Source: Cylindrotheca closterium
Taxonomy: Eukaryota; Bacillariophyta; Bacillariophyceae; Bacillariales; Bacillariaceae
Reading direction: 5' to 3'
Length of the DNA: 64,000 bases
NCBI GenBank assembly: GCA_933822405.4
Contig: CAKOGP040000668.1
Coordinates: 1-64,000, forward strand
The notes beneath the pieces are model-generated. The model did not search any database and was not told where the DNA came from. It saw only the letters and a program-made list of their open reading frames with translations. The position numbers were made by a program, and so were the translations under genes. Positions 39,887 to 49,112 of the stretch are shown piece by piece. Each line of letters begins with the position of its first letter. Within the stretch, counting starts at the first letter, position 1.

Positions 39887-40516
39887 TCTATTGTATGTCG
39901 CAGTTGCTATCTGCCTAGGCAACCAATATCAGTTTCACGGACAACAGCTTGCTGAAATTCAGCGTTAGAAGAGTATCTTTGTTGGCTTTGGAGATGTGTA
40001 CGTTGTGGAAATCTTATTGGCTTCTATGCAGCGTATCCAACACCTGTCATTTGGAAAAAATAAGTCACCAAAATGCCAGCCAGTGTGGATTTCAAGGAAT
40101 ATATTTGCATGACATCTGATTGATTGACTCACGAATCTAATTTCGATTCTCCAAATCATAAGGCAAGAAACTGTTCAAGTCTTTTTCATCACTTCTACTT
40201 AGATGTACTCATCATCGACAACAATGTCGAATGGCAGGCGCGGAACAGAAACTTTTGGTGACTGTGGGATGAATAGTTCGATTACAACAGAGAGGCGCCT
40301 ATCTACCTATTGGAATACTGCGCACAGTATTGGAATATGGATCTGAGCTTCCGAAGAGAATGATACTTGCTTTTCATCTACCATTTTTTATTTTAAAATC
40401 TTCAAACCCATTACAATATGGTCTCGTTACAAAACATTTTTACATACACACAAATCGAACGACATTCATTTCCCCCTTGGTCGCTGATGAACGATACTAT
40501 AGTGCTGGTTGTCCGC
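39887..40516. other. intergenic
   Basis: 630 bp between two minus-strand genes; promoter of the kinase. Short frames only. Confidence 0.4.
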
Positions 40517-42568
40517 TTATTGCTGTTGCGCGGCCGCAGCATTCGTGGCAGCCGCCAGTTGCGCAGGTGCCACTTCGTGATGGTGCATTTGGTGACTCAC
40601 TCTTTGTTCGAGTTGACGTTTCTTTTCACGCTTTTGCGCCAGAGTTTCATGAGGCGCGGCGGCGACTGTTGATCGTTGCGACGCAATCGATTGCAAATTT
40701 TCTCGAAGGGTATTAATCTCCTTGTCTTTGGTCGCTACCGTCTCTTCCAAGGCCATGAGTTCCAAGTTCAATTGGGCCACACGAGATTCGTATCGCTTGT
40801 TCATGGTATTGACCGACTCGTATTTGGCCTTGAGACTTTCATAGTCGGCAACCGAGATTCCCGTGTCGTGCTTATGCCTCTTGAAAGACTTGGAGAAGCC
40901 GTGTTTTTTGTCTTTCTTCATGGCCTTTTTCTTTTCTTCTGGAGTCATTTCTTTCTCCTGTCCACCAGAAGGAGGAGCAGCTTCCAGCACAGGTCGTTGT
41001 GGTTGGCCTGGACCAGGAGGAGCTGCACCTGATTGCCCCATCATTTGATTGTGATTGGGCTGGCCAGGAGCAACTTGTTGTGGTTGACCGACTTGTTGCA
41101 GTTGTTGTTGTTGCGGTTGTTGTTGCAGTTGCTGCTGCTGCTGTTGTGGAGGTGGTATAAGCTCTTGAGTAAATTCTCCGGACTGTTGAAGCTTCTTCTT
41201 GTCCTTATCTTTGTGATGTCCAGTACCGGTGACCGTTTGGACACCCTTTAAGCCTGCCTTTCCAACGGCCATGGTACCAGACATGGCAACTCCCGCGACT
41301 GCCATTGTACCCTTTTGGGCATGCTTGGCCACGAACATTCCTGGCTTGGCGACGGTCTTGATACCAGACTTGAGTAGGCCCCTTGCTCCCTTTTTCTTGT
41401 GTTTTTTCTTTTCCTTCTTCTCGGCCTTCTTTCTTGCCTTCTTTTCCTCTTCCGTTTCTTCACGCGGTGGTGCCGCTCCTGTACCAGGATGAACACGTTC
41501 TTGTAGTCGCTGTGCTTGCATTTGTTGTGGATTCACCATTTGTGGTTGCATCGGATCTAGCTGCTGTTGGTATTGGACAGGTTGCTGTTGCTGCTGTTGA
41601 TACTGGACAGGCTCTTGTTGCTGCTGCTGTTGATACTGGATCGGCTGCTGCTGTTGTTGATATTGTACAGGCTGTTGCTGTTGCTGTGCATATTGCGGAT
41701 CCTGTACGTATTGAACCTGTTGCTGTTGCTGAGGCGGCGGTGCCTGGTATTGCTGTGGAGGAGGTTGCGAATATTGCGGCTGTTGCTGCTGCTGTTCCAC
41801 ATATTGCGGCTGCTGCTGTTGAACAGGTTGTTGTTGTTCCACATATTGAGGTTGTTGCTGCTGTTGTTGTGGCAAAGGTTGCTGCTGCGGCGGGGCCTGA
41901 GGAGGAGCTTGATATTGCTGTTGTGGAGGTGCAGGAGCCTGTTGTTGGACAGGAGGAGGTGGTGCGGGAGCTGGAGCTTGTTGCTGAGCAGGAGCCTGTG
42001 CTGGAACTGATGCTAGCTGCGGAGGCGCTTGCTGGACGGGCACCGGGGCTGGTGCTGGCTGCGGAGGCGCTTGCTGGACGGGCACCGGGGCTGGTGCTGG
42101 CTGCGGAGGCGCTTGAGGTGGAGGGGCTTGTGGAACTGGAGGTGGAATTGGTGCTTGTTCGACTGGTGGTGGTGGAGCTTGAGGAGGTGCCTGTGGAGGT
42201 GCCTGAGGAGGTGCCTGAGGAGGTGCAGGTGCCTGGACTGGAGGTGGTGCAGGGACTGGTGCAGGCTCCTGAAGTTCAACAGGGTGCTTAGCCGGTTCAG
42301 GTCCTGGTGGATCAGACCCGGGCGGCGGAGGAGCTTGGTCCTGGGGAGGAGATGGTGATTTGTTCCGAGTACCCGCAGCTGCAGGTTTCTTTTTCTGCTG
42401 AGCTCTGGGAGATCTCACTGACACAGCTTTATCTTTCTTATCGTCCATCTTCCTTGCGGAGGACTGCTTCTTAATCTTGGGCGGTTGAGGAGACTTGGAA
42501 GCTTTCTTAGCAGCCTTTTGTTTCGCTTCCGCAGCCGCCTTTGCGTTCTTTTGGGCTTCGTCGCCCAT
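40517..42568 (-). CDS. Pro/Gln-rich protein sharing the PKG N-terminal modules, 683 aa
   Basis: N-terminus: basic Ala/Lys-rich (1-60). Residues ~80-365 are Pro/Gln/Ala-rich repeats ('PAPVPVQQAPPQ', poly-Gln with 'PVQY'). Then a charged 'EEEKKARKKAEKKEKKKHKK' run leads into 'KPGMFVAKHAQKGTMAVAG', which matches 'QPGVFMAKQAQKG' of the neighbouring kinase, and a coiled coil with 'MNKRYESRVAQLNLELMALE' against the kinase's 'TNKKLESRVAQLDLEVSDLE'. There is no CNB or kinase domain. The shared modules in the same order and the adjacent same-strand location indicate common origin by duplication; a regulatory or dimerising partner of the kinase is my inference. Poly-Gln tracts are encoded by CAG/CAA repeats (40500-42000). 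Confidence 0.8.
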   Translation of the reverse strand: MGDEAQKNAKAAAEAKQKAAKKASKSPQPPKIKKQSSARKMDDKKDKAVSVRSPRAQQKKKPAAAGTRNKSPSPPQDQAPPPPGSDPPGPEPAKHPVELQEPAPVPAPPPVQAPAPPQAPPQAPPQAPPQAPPPPVEQAPIPPPVPQAPPPQAPPQPAPAPVPVQQAPPQPAPAPVPVQQAPPQLASVPAQAPAQQQAPAPAPPPPVQQQAPAPPQQQYQAPPQAPPQQQPLPQQQQQQPQYVEQQQPVQQQQPQYVEQQQQQPQYSQPPPQQYQAPPPQQQQQVQYVQDPQYAQQQQQPVQYQQQQQPIQYQQQQQQEPVQYQQQQQQPVQYQQQLDPMQPQMVNPQQMQAQRLQERVHPGTGAAPPREETEEEKKARKKAEKKEKKKHKKKGARGLLKSGIKTVAKPGMFVAKHAQKGTMAVAGVAMSGTMAVGKAGLKGVQTVTGTGHHKDKDKKKLQQSGEFTQELIPPPQQQQQQLQQQPQQQQLQQVGQPQQVAPGQPNHNQMMGQSGAAPPGPGQPQRPVLEAAPPSGGQEKEMTPEEKKKAMKKDKKHGFSKSFKRHKHDTGISVADYESLKAKYESVNTMNKRYESRVAQLNLELMALEETVATKDKEINTLRENLQSIASQRSTVAAAPHETLAQKREKKRQLEQRVSHQMHHHEVAPAQLAAATNAAAAQQQ

Positions 42569-43135
42569 TGTCTAAAATAGAAAGCGAGCTTGTTGACTAT
42601 CAGATTCAGATTAGCGGCAAGAATGAGTTTGAAAGTATCAGATGGTGATGTTCTGTACCGGTATTACTCGGAACCTCTCCAGAGAAATAAGGCAACAATA
42701 AATTCAGATGAGAGAACCGCAGTGTCATCTCATCTTCAGGCCATCGGGAATTTCGGAGAACACCAAAAAAAGGGATTTTTCGTCGACAAACTCCCCAAAT
42801 ATTCATTGGGCTAAGTGACGTATGCAGTATGAGTCTGGCTAATCGAAATCGTGAGCATCGGACAGATCCGTCCGACAGTGATAGGCACATCATGCACTCA
42901 CTCTCATGGTACTGCAGGTACACACGACTGAGTCATTCATCAGTGCTGCGTATCAAATGACGAAACATGAAAGTGTTGATGACGATGATGATGTCCAAAA
43001 TCTAAACGCATGTTTGGGAAACACTCAACCTGACGCCGCCCACGACTTGATCCAACCTAACGTCACACTAGTTTCCATTCCCCTTTACCCAGTGCACATC
43101 TTGTTCGGATAGTAGCAAACATATATAAGTCTACA
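42569..43135. other. divergent promoter region
   Basis: 567 bp between the Pro/Gln-rich gene and the Deg protease. Contains TACCGGTA (42656), TGACGT (42816), ACGTCA (43060) and a TATA-like CATATATAAG at 43120-43129, close before the Deg start codon. No gene seen. Confidence 0.5.
42656..42663. promoter_or_regulatory. TACCGGTA palindrome in divergent promoter
   Basis: 88 bp 5' of the Pro/Gln-rich gene start and 473 bp 5' of the Deg gene. Confidence 0.4.
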
Positions 43136-44584
43136 ATGAATGACTTCAGGAAACTTCGTATGTTCCTCATCTACGTTTCCTGCTTAATTGTCTTCGAATG
43201 CACATCTGGATTCAGCATCAGCTCGTCTTCGTCTAATCGAGGAGCGCTCGGTTTTGGCATGAGAATAAATCATCTTCATGCACCATCGAGAAGCATAAGC
43301 AAATTGAATTCCGTGGCAGTCCCAATCTCGGAATTGGAGAAAGACTTGACCCCATCGGAACGATCCATCACATCCGTGGTCCGAAAATGTGGCTCGGCAG
43401 TGGCCTATGTGGAATCGGTGTCGGGACCAACTAATACTAGAAAAAACGGTACCCTTCCATCTGGAGGGCGATCGTTGGGATCTGGATCTGGTTTTCAGCT
43501 CTCGACTGATGGATATGTTTGTACCAACTACCACGTCATTGAGCGAGCCTACACCATTCAGCAAGCCTTATCCAATTTCAATACCATTGTGGATCAAATC
43601 GCTGGGAATGCTACACTCCTATTTCCCGAGACGATTGTGAATTCGATTCAGTCCAACCTGAAGGACGCCTTTGCAAATTCGGATGAACTACAGCAATTAT
43701 CAGCGACGGTGTACGTCCGAATCAATAGCGACACCCAGTACAAACAATGTCGCATCGTCAACGTCATGCCGGATTTGGACTTGGCTGTTCTCAAGATTCA
43801 AGACGACAGCGACGACAACAATGATGACGACTCGAAAAGTAGCAAAACAACAACTACAACGGAAGGTGGCATTGTTTCCTTTGGATGCTCCTCCAATTTA
43901 CTGGTTGGACAATCAGTGGTTGCGATTGGAAATCCTTTTGGTTTGGACAAGACGGTCACGACGGGGGTCGTCTCGGCGGTCAATCGGGAATTCCGAGCGG
44001 GTACCGCACGGACTCCGGCCAATGCTCCCATTCGGAACTGCATCCAAACGGATGCGGCCATTAATCCAGGCAATTCGGGTGGCCCATTATTAAATCTAAA
44101 GGGAGAAGTGGTAGGAATCAATACAGCGATCATCACAACTTCCGGGAGCAATGCTGGTATTGGATTTGCGGTGCCTGCGGATCAGCTGAAACCGGTGGTG
44201 GAGGAGATTATCCGAGCGGATCGTGTGGCCAAGGGGTTTAAGAAAGATCGTGGATACTTGGGCATTTCGGTACTAAAGCAAACAATAGGCGACGGTGGTG
44301 AGGGCGATAAGTCTGCTACAAGAGTGTATTGCAATGTCATTACATCTGTGGATCCGGGCTCGCCAGCAGAACAAGCTGGCTTAATGCCAATCAAGGTTCG
44401 GCCAAATGGTACTGTCGAATACGGCGATTGCATCCTTGCAGTGTCGGGAAAGGAAGTCTCTTCGTTGCAAGAACTTCAAAATGAACTAGACAGTCGTGTC
44501 CGTGGTGAGAAGATCTCGTTGACGGTACAAGACTGGTTCGGGGAGAAACGTGTGGTCTATGTCACACTTGGAAAACGAAGATAG
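43136..44584 (+). CDS. plastid-type Deg/HtrA serine protease, 482 aa
   Basis: A trypsin-like HtrA domain with the full catalytic triad: His133 ('CTNYHVIERA'), Asp215 ('DLDLAVLKI') and Ser314 ('NPGNSGGPLL'). It is followed by one PDZ domain (about 375-480; 'GYLGIS', 'VDPGSPAEQAGLMPI', 'GDCILAVSGKEV'). The N-terminus 'MFLIYVSCLIVFECTSGF' is a signal peptide ending at a Gly-Phe junction, followed by a Ser-rich stretch, as in diatom plastid bipartite presequences, so import into the plastid or its surrounding compartments is likely. Deg proteases degrade damaged or misfolded proteins, including photosystem II subunits in plants. Two family-untypical inserts are visible: a region of about 60 residues between the His and Asp, and an Asp/Asn/Ser/Thr-rich run after the Asp. 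Single exon. Confidence 0.93.
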   Translation: MNDFRKLRMFLIYVSCLIVFECTSGFSISSSSSNRGALGFGMRINHLHAPSRSISKLNSVAVPISELEKDLTPSERSITSVVRKCGSAVAYVESVSGPTNTRKNGTLPSGGRSLGSGSGFQLSTDGYVCTNYHVIERAYTIQQALSNFNTIVDQIAGNATLLFPETIVNSIQSNLKDAFANSDELQQLSATVYVRINSDTQYKQCRIVNVMPDLDLAVLKIQDDSDDNNDDDSKSSKTTTTTEGGIVSFGCSSNLLVGQSVVAIGNPFGLDKTVTTGVVSAVNREFRAGTARTPANAPIRNCIQTDAAINPGNSGGPLLNLKGEVVGINTAIITTSGSNAGIGFAVPADQLKPVVEEIIRADRVAKGFKKDRGYLGISVLKQTIGDGGEGDKSATRVYCNVITSVDPGSPAEQAGLMPIKVRPNGTVEYGDCILAVSGKEVSSLQELQNELDSRVRGEKISLTVQDWFGEKRVVYVTLGKRR

Positions 44585-44615
44585 TAGATAGCAAGCGATA
44601 GTTTTTAACAAATAT

Positions 44616-44623
44616 TACCGGTA
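44616..44623. promoter_or_regulatory. TACCGGTA palindrome in a convergent 3' region
   Basis: 32 bp after the Deg stop codon, between convergent genes. The only copy not upstream of a gene, so a terminator or 3' role, or chance, is possible. Confidence 0.25.
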
Positions 44624-44806
44624 TGTTCATACACTATCACATTTATTTTACATTGGCAATTTCCATTCTGTAGTATTATGAAGGTTTGGATCAAGTTTTT
44701 GTAGCTTCTGACCATGCTGTCAATTTGCGAACACCCCTTGCACGACAAAGGGAATGCGTTGGCTCTCTTGGGAGAGCTGGAATTCAAGAGCGACAAATGG
44801 AGTTGT

Positions 44807-47800
44807 TTATTTCTTCCACATAGTCCGCAACCATGATGATGATGGTTCCTGCGTTTCTTCCATCAATGCGGTGGTGAAAGAAAGGTTCGGCGACGACATG
44901 GATGGAGTAACCTCGTAGTGTGCAGATGTTGCATTCGTCCTTTGTACCTGATGAGCAGTAGATGCCCTATTGATCGCTTCTTCAAGTGCCTTCGCTGCTC
45001 GCTTTAATGATTCAAGATCACCAGTGGTATCTTCTGATATTATCTTCAATTGAGAGACTTCGTTTGAGAAGCGCGTCTTCGATTTCAAAACTGACGGAAG
45101 AGAGAGGGCGGATTGATCGTCATCGACGGTTGCATCATCAAACATGCTCTTCACATGTTCTTCACCGTCGTCGCCATCGTCCATACCTCCCATTAATTCC
45201 GCCATGATCTCATCGTCCGTCGGTCCATCGTAGTTGTCAGGTATCTGGTCATCAGAAGACTCGTCCATACTCTCATCATCCGTCATTCTCTCTAGCTCTG
45301 CCTCGATGTCGGCATCGGTCATGGATACCATGGATACAGCTGCTTTCACCTCATACCTTTCGATTGGCTTTTGCTCTTGCTTCTTTTGCAACAAATCGTT
45401 CAAATCGTTCATCATTTCTTTCGAAACAGAATTTTCTTCCGAGTCTTGATCCAGCTTAGCCTCCGCCGCTTCCGTGTCAGTGTTTGGCGTTGCTTTCAAT
45501 ACTGGTCCATCGGATGTCTCGAGGTTGGGAGTGGCTTGATCAGTTTTTTTATCCAAGTTTTCTTCAATAAAAAGTAGATCATGTTCATCTGCTGCTGACT
45601 TGGTCTCTTCGTCACCACCTATAGAACCAATCACTGAATCCTCCACATTCGCCTGAGAAAGACTGTCAGGAAGCATCATTTGCGCAAGGGTGTTTTCAAG
45701 GGCCGACAATATTCCGGAGACTGCGGCTTTCTCTTTCTCCTCCTTCACTTTCTCTTCCTTCACTGCAACTGGTTGGCTACCAGACACTAAATCGCTTTTT
45801 GACTCAGGATCCTTGTCGAACGAGAGAAATACAGTTTCTCCGTCGAGTCCAGCTCCCTTGGTACCTACTTCTTCAATCGCAAGGGACTTGTCCTTCTTCG
45901 CTTGTAATGGATTCTCAAGATACAATGGATTCATAGGACTCTTCATGGTGTCAAAGAGATGCTTGTAAACATCGCGTAGCTGATCTGTCCCTGTTGCAAA
46001 TTCTATTGCTGTTCCCTGCTTTGTAGATGTCGCTTCGTTTTGGGTTTGTCGTTCTTTTTGTAGTCTCATGAGCTGATCCCGTCTATTCATGCCCTTGACA
46101 ACAGAAGCGTAGATCCCGTTGGACGGAGACTTTGGCCCCGTGACATCCAGTGCCGTTTCTGGAATCTGGGCATTCGTTGGCTGCTGCTTGGAGCGACCAC
46201 CAGCTGGCTTCTTTTCTTGTTTCTGCTCTTTCTTCTTTTCTTGTTTTTGTTCTTTCTGCTCTGAAGGACCACCTATGTCGAACTCTGTTTCACTGTCACT
46301 GCTGTCAGAAGAGGAGCTGCTGTCATCGTCTTTGGACGATTTCACAACTGCTGGTTGTTCCTTTGACACATCGCCCGCCTGTGTGGGTCCATTGATCACA
46401 CCTGAGAGCAATTGTGTTGCTTCAGTTCCAAGGAACTGAGCTTCAGCTGAGATCTTTTCAATTGCACCCACAAAACCATTCTGAAAAGATTTCTCGTTCT
46501 GTTTCCCATCCGCACTGCTTTTCTTATTTCGATCTGATTTCGAATTCACGGCGTTTCTGCGTGGCCCTTGAGCCCCCATGGCGAAAGCGCCCATTGGTCC
46601 TTCGGCCAAGCCTGCGAATATCTTGGTCCTTGGGTCGAAATCGTCAACGTCTCCTATTGTACCGCAAGTCCATATTTTGGTCATTACAGACTGACATTGA
46701 ATTGCTTGACACCCGACACCTGTATTCACTGAAGCGTTGATAAAGCTCGACTCCATGCTCATGTACGAGTGGTCCTCGATCATAGGTGACATCCTTCTTC
46801 CACTGCTTCTAGCACTGTCGTCTTCCATAACTGGCATTGCCACTTTTCGTGTCGTCTGTGTTCGAATTTGGTATTGTTGGGGCATTGGAGGATGCATTGG
46901 TGTAAGCTGTTTTGGTGTCGAAGCTTGCACCGAGGAAAGTTGTTGTTGACCATACTGTTGGGGCATAGGAGGATGCATGTTGGCATTGTGATTAGCTCCG
47001 TATCGCCTCAAGAGTGCATGTCTTGCATTGTGATTGGCCATCGCTGCATACTCTGGGTTTTGGTAACCATGAGGAGATACATAAGCGTGGGCCATGTGAG
47101 CTTGAATGGATTCTCTTTGAGATGGTGGTTCTGGAGCGTATCTCCTTCGTTCAAGATTTTGGCTTGGATGGTGCCTTCCTGCTGTTGGGGTAGTTGTTGG
47201 CTTGCCGTTTCCAGCATTGATTTGATATGTGTCGATCTGGTTTTCATTGTAGGTGTCTTGCCCGTGCGTACGCCTATCTCTGGCATTCGATGAAGATACG
47301 TTTGACCTCTCATGCTGGTGATCTTGTCGGTATCCCTTATGATTGGAAGCGCGGTATGGAGTAGACTCATAATCTTTTCTCGCCTCGTCTCTTAGCTCCT
47401 CCCGTCGTGCGGAATCATGATGCCGTTCGTATCCGTCACGATGCTCGACGAGACCATCGCTGTCGCTCTTTGTCAATGCATGGAATCCGTGCTCGTCTTC
47501 GTCTTGCTCTAGTTGGTCACCTCTTTCATGGTGCTTCTTAGGAGATGAGGAGTACGGAACTATATCACTGCCATCGGAAGGTTTTGCATTCAGTGTCGAG
47601 GAATCACCATTGTCCTGATATTGGTATCGGCCGTGACTGTCATCTCCATATTGCTCTTCCAATGTATCAGTTTCATATCTTTGGTGACTCTGGTATCTGT
47701 CTTCTTGGTTCTGTTCTTCCAATGTGTCAGATTCGTATCGTAGATGGCTCTGGTATCTATCTTCTTGGTGCTCTCTCTCTTGGTGTTTGCTGCTGGCACG

Positions 47801-48616
47801 AGAATCGTTGCTCGATCCTGCTCGAGACACGTCGCTTTCGTCGCCATTGTCGTTGTCGTCGTCTCGGAAATCAAAATTGTAGCTTGTTCGGGCGTAGTCG
47901 GATGATGTCATATTGGCAGGTGACTTGTAGGGTTGAAAGGCTCCGCTAGCCTTTTGAGGTGACGATCGGCCTTGCGGAGAAAGGACACCAGAATATCCTC
48001 TTTTTGTAGGCGATGCGACATGTTGTGTGGATAGCTCGGCTGCCGACTCATCGTATCCCTTCTGTGTCGATCCATACCGTGAATACTTTTGTGGCGATAC
48101 AGAAAAGCTTCGTTCCGGTCGTTCTTCCACAATTGGAGACGGCACGTAGCGCTGCTTGATAGGTGACGAAGGAGTAGCAGTGTTGCTTTCGTAGTTTCTG
48201 CGATGATAGTTCTCTTCGTCTTCTTCAGCTTCTTGTCGTTCATTTCGGGTTCTCGCCATTCGCGCCAATCGCTGACGACGTTTGTTGCGAATATTTTCAG
48301 TATCGACCATTCCTGGAGAAAGAGTCTTCTTGGCAGCTTCCTCTGCTACTTCATCGTCGCTTGGGACATCGTTTCTGGTGTCAATGGATAAACCTTCCTT
48401 TCTCCATCCCCTTCCAGATGCAGACTCTCTGCTCGAATCAGATTCCATGGGAATGAAAGTGTCGTAGGTCAACTTTTTATTCTGGCGCCTTTCCACCGAT
48501 TCATCCGTGTAATATGTCATCATGGAATCATCTTCTTGAATGTATGGTGTCCTCGTGCTTTCAGAATACGAGGTTTGATCTCGCGAGTAGTAGGAATCCG
48601 ATGCTACCGGCTTCAT
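44807..48616 (-). CDS. large disordered unknown protein, 1269 aa
   Basis: Starts at the ATG at 48616 ('MKPVASDSYYSRD'); a longer frame begins at TTG at 48712. The first 600 residues are polar (Ser, Arg, Gln, His, Tyr) with tyrosine-rich stretches and a duplicated 20-residue unit 'EDRYQSHQRYETDTLEEQ' (coding region about 47650-47770). A compact block around residues 630-720 reads 'SVNTGVGCQAIQCQSVM', 'KIWTCGTIGDVDDFDPRTKI', 'GLAEGPMGAFAMG' and looks like the only folded part. The C-terminal third is acidic with Lys/Gln-rich charged segments and a long coiled-coil-like end. No membrane segment. No family recognised. Confidence 0.72.
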   Translation of the reverse strand: MKPVASDSYYSRDQTSYSESTRTPYIQEDDSMMTYYTDESVERRQNKKLTYDTFIPMESDSSRESASGRGWRKEGLSIDTRNDVPSDDEVAEEAAKKTLSPGMVDTENIRNKRRQRLARMARTRNERQEAEEDEENYHRRNYESNTATPSSPIKQRYVPSPIVEERPERSFSVSPQKYSRYGSTQKGYDESAAELSTQHVASPTKRGYSGVLSPQGRSSPQKASGAFQPYKSPANMTSSDYARTSYNFDFRDDDNDNGDESDVSRAGSSNDSRASSKHQEREHQEDRYQSHLRYESDTLEEQNQEDRYQSHQRYETDTLEEQYGDDSHGRYQYQDNGDSSTLNAKPSDGSDIVPYSSSPKKHHERGDQLEQDEDEHGFHALTKSDSDGLVEHRDGYERHHDSARREELRDEARKDYESTPYRASNHKGYRQDHQHERSNVSSSNARDRRTHGQDTYNENQIDTYQINAGNGKPTTTPTAGRHHPSQNLERRRYAPEPPSQRESIQAHMAHAYVSPHGYQNPEYAAMANHNARHALLRRYGANHNANMHPPMPQQYGQQQLSSVQASTPKQLTPMHPPMPQQYQIRTQTTRKVAMPVMEDDSARSSGRRMSPMIEDHSYMSMESSFINASVNTGVGCQAIQCQSVMTKIWTCGTIGDVDDFDPRTKIFAGLAEGPMGAFAMGAQGPRRNAVNSKSDRNKKSSADGKQNEKSFQNGFVGAIEKISAEAQFLGTEATQLLSGVINGPTQAGDVSKEQPAVVKSSKDDDSSSSSDSSDSETEFDIGGPSEQKEQKQEKKKEQKQEKKPAGGRSKQQPTNAQIPETALDVTGPKSPSNGIYASVVKGMNRRDQLMRLQKERQTQNEATSTKQGTAIEFATGTDQLRDVYKHLFDTMKSPMNPLYLENPLQAKKDKSLAIEEVGTKGAGLDGETVFLSFDKDPESKSDLVSGSQPVAVKEEKVKEEKEKAAVSGILSALENTLAQMMLPDSLSQANVEDSVIGSIGGDEETKSAADEHDLLFIEENLDKKTDQATPNLETSDGPVLKATPNTDTEAAEAKLDQDSEENSVSKEMMNDLNDLLQKKQEQKPIERYEVKAAVSMVSMTDADIEAELERMTDDESMDESSDDQIPDNYDGPTDDEIMAELMGGMDDGDDGEEHVKSMFDDATVDDDQSALSLPSVLKSKTRFSNEVSQLKIISEDTTGDLESLKRAAKALEEAINRASTAHQVQRTNATSAHYEVTPSMSSPNLSFTTALMEETQEPSSSWLRTMWKK

Positions 48617-49112
48617 GGCTGTAATCAAAGGGTTGTTGGAGCTTAATTTATTGGAATGAGAGAAGTGTGGTGGGAAGAGTGAACAGTATATGCCAATTCT
48701 ATCTCCCACCAACCAAAACGTGACTGATGGGATCTCGCCATTTCGTTGGCGACGGCCAAAATATATCGCTGATTGTTAAGTGTATTGATCGGCTCGCGTG
48801 GAAGGTAATTTTTCCTTCGGCATGAATATTTTACTTTCACATATTCAAAATACCAAAGCTCAGATTTTAGCGCGAGTTCATGGGTTTACAAGAAAGGTGT
48901 CAAAGAATACAGGTGACGCGAACCTCAAACCATCCAAAGAATTCGTCCCAAGAATCAAGCGCAATATTCATCAATAATAATCAGATGACACCGCATACAG
49001 AAGAAACTGGAGTTTTCTTGAAACCCGCAGCGCACCACAAAAGAAACATTACAGTCCGTAGACTACTGATATACTACATAATTACCTTCAAATCATCCAA
49101 CAGCAATACACA
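48617..49112. other. divergent promoter region
   Basis: 496 bp between the 1269-aa gene and the TLDc gene; nothing recognised. Confidence 0.4.

Noticed and set aside
41383..42291. Plus-strand 302-aa Val/Ala/Glu-rich frame
   Set aside because: Antisense of the CAG/CCA-type repeats in the Pro/Gln-rich gene; repeats keep all frames open.
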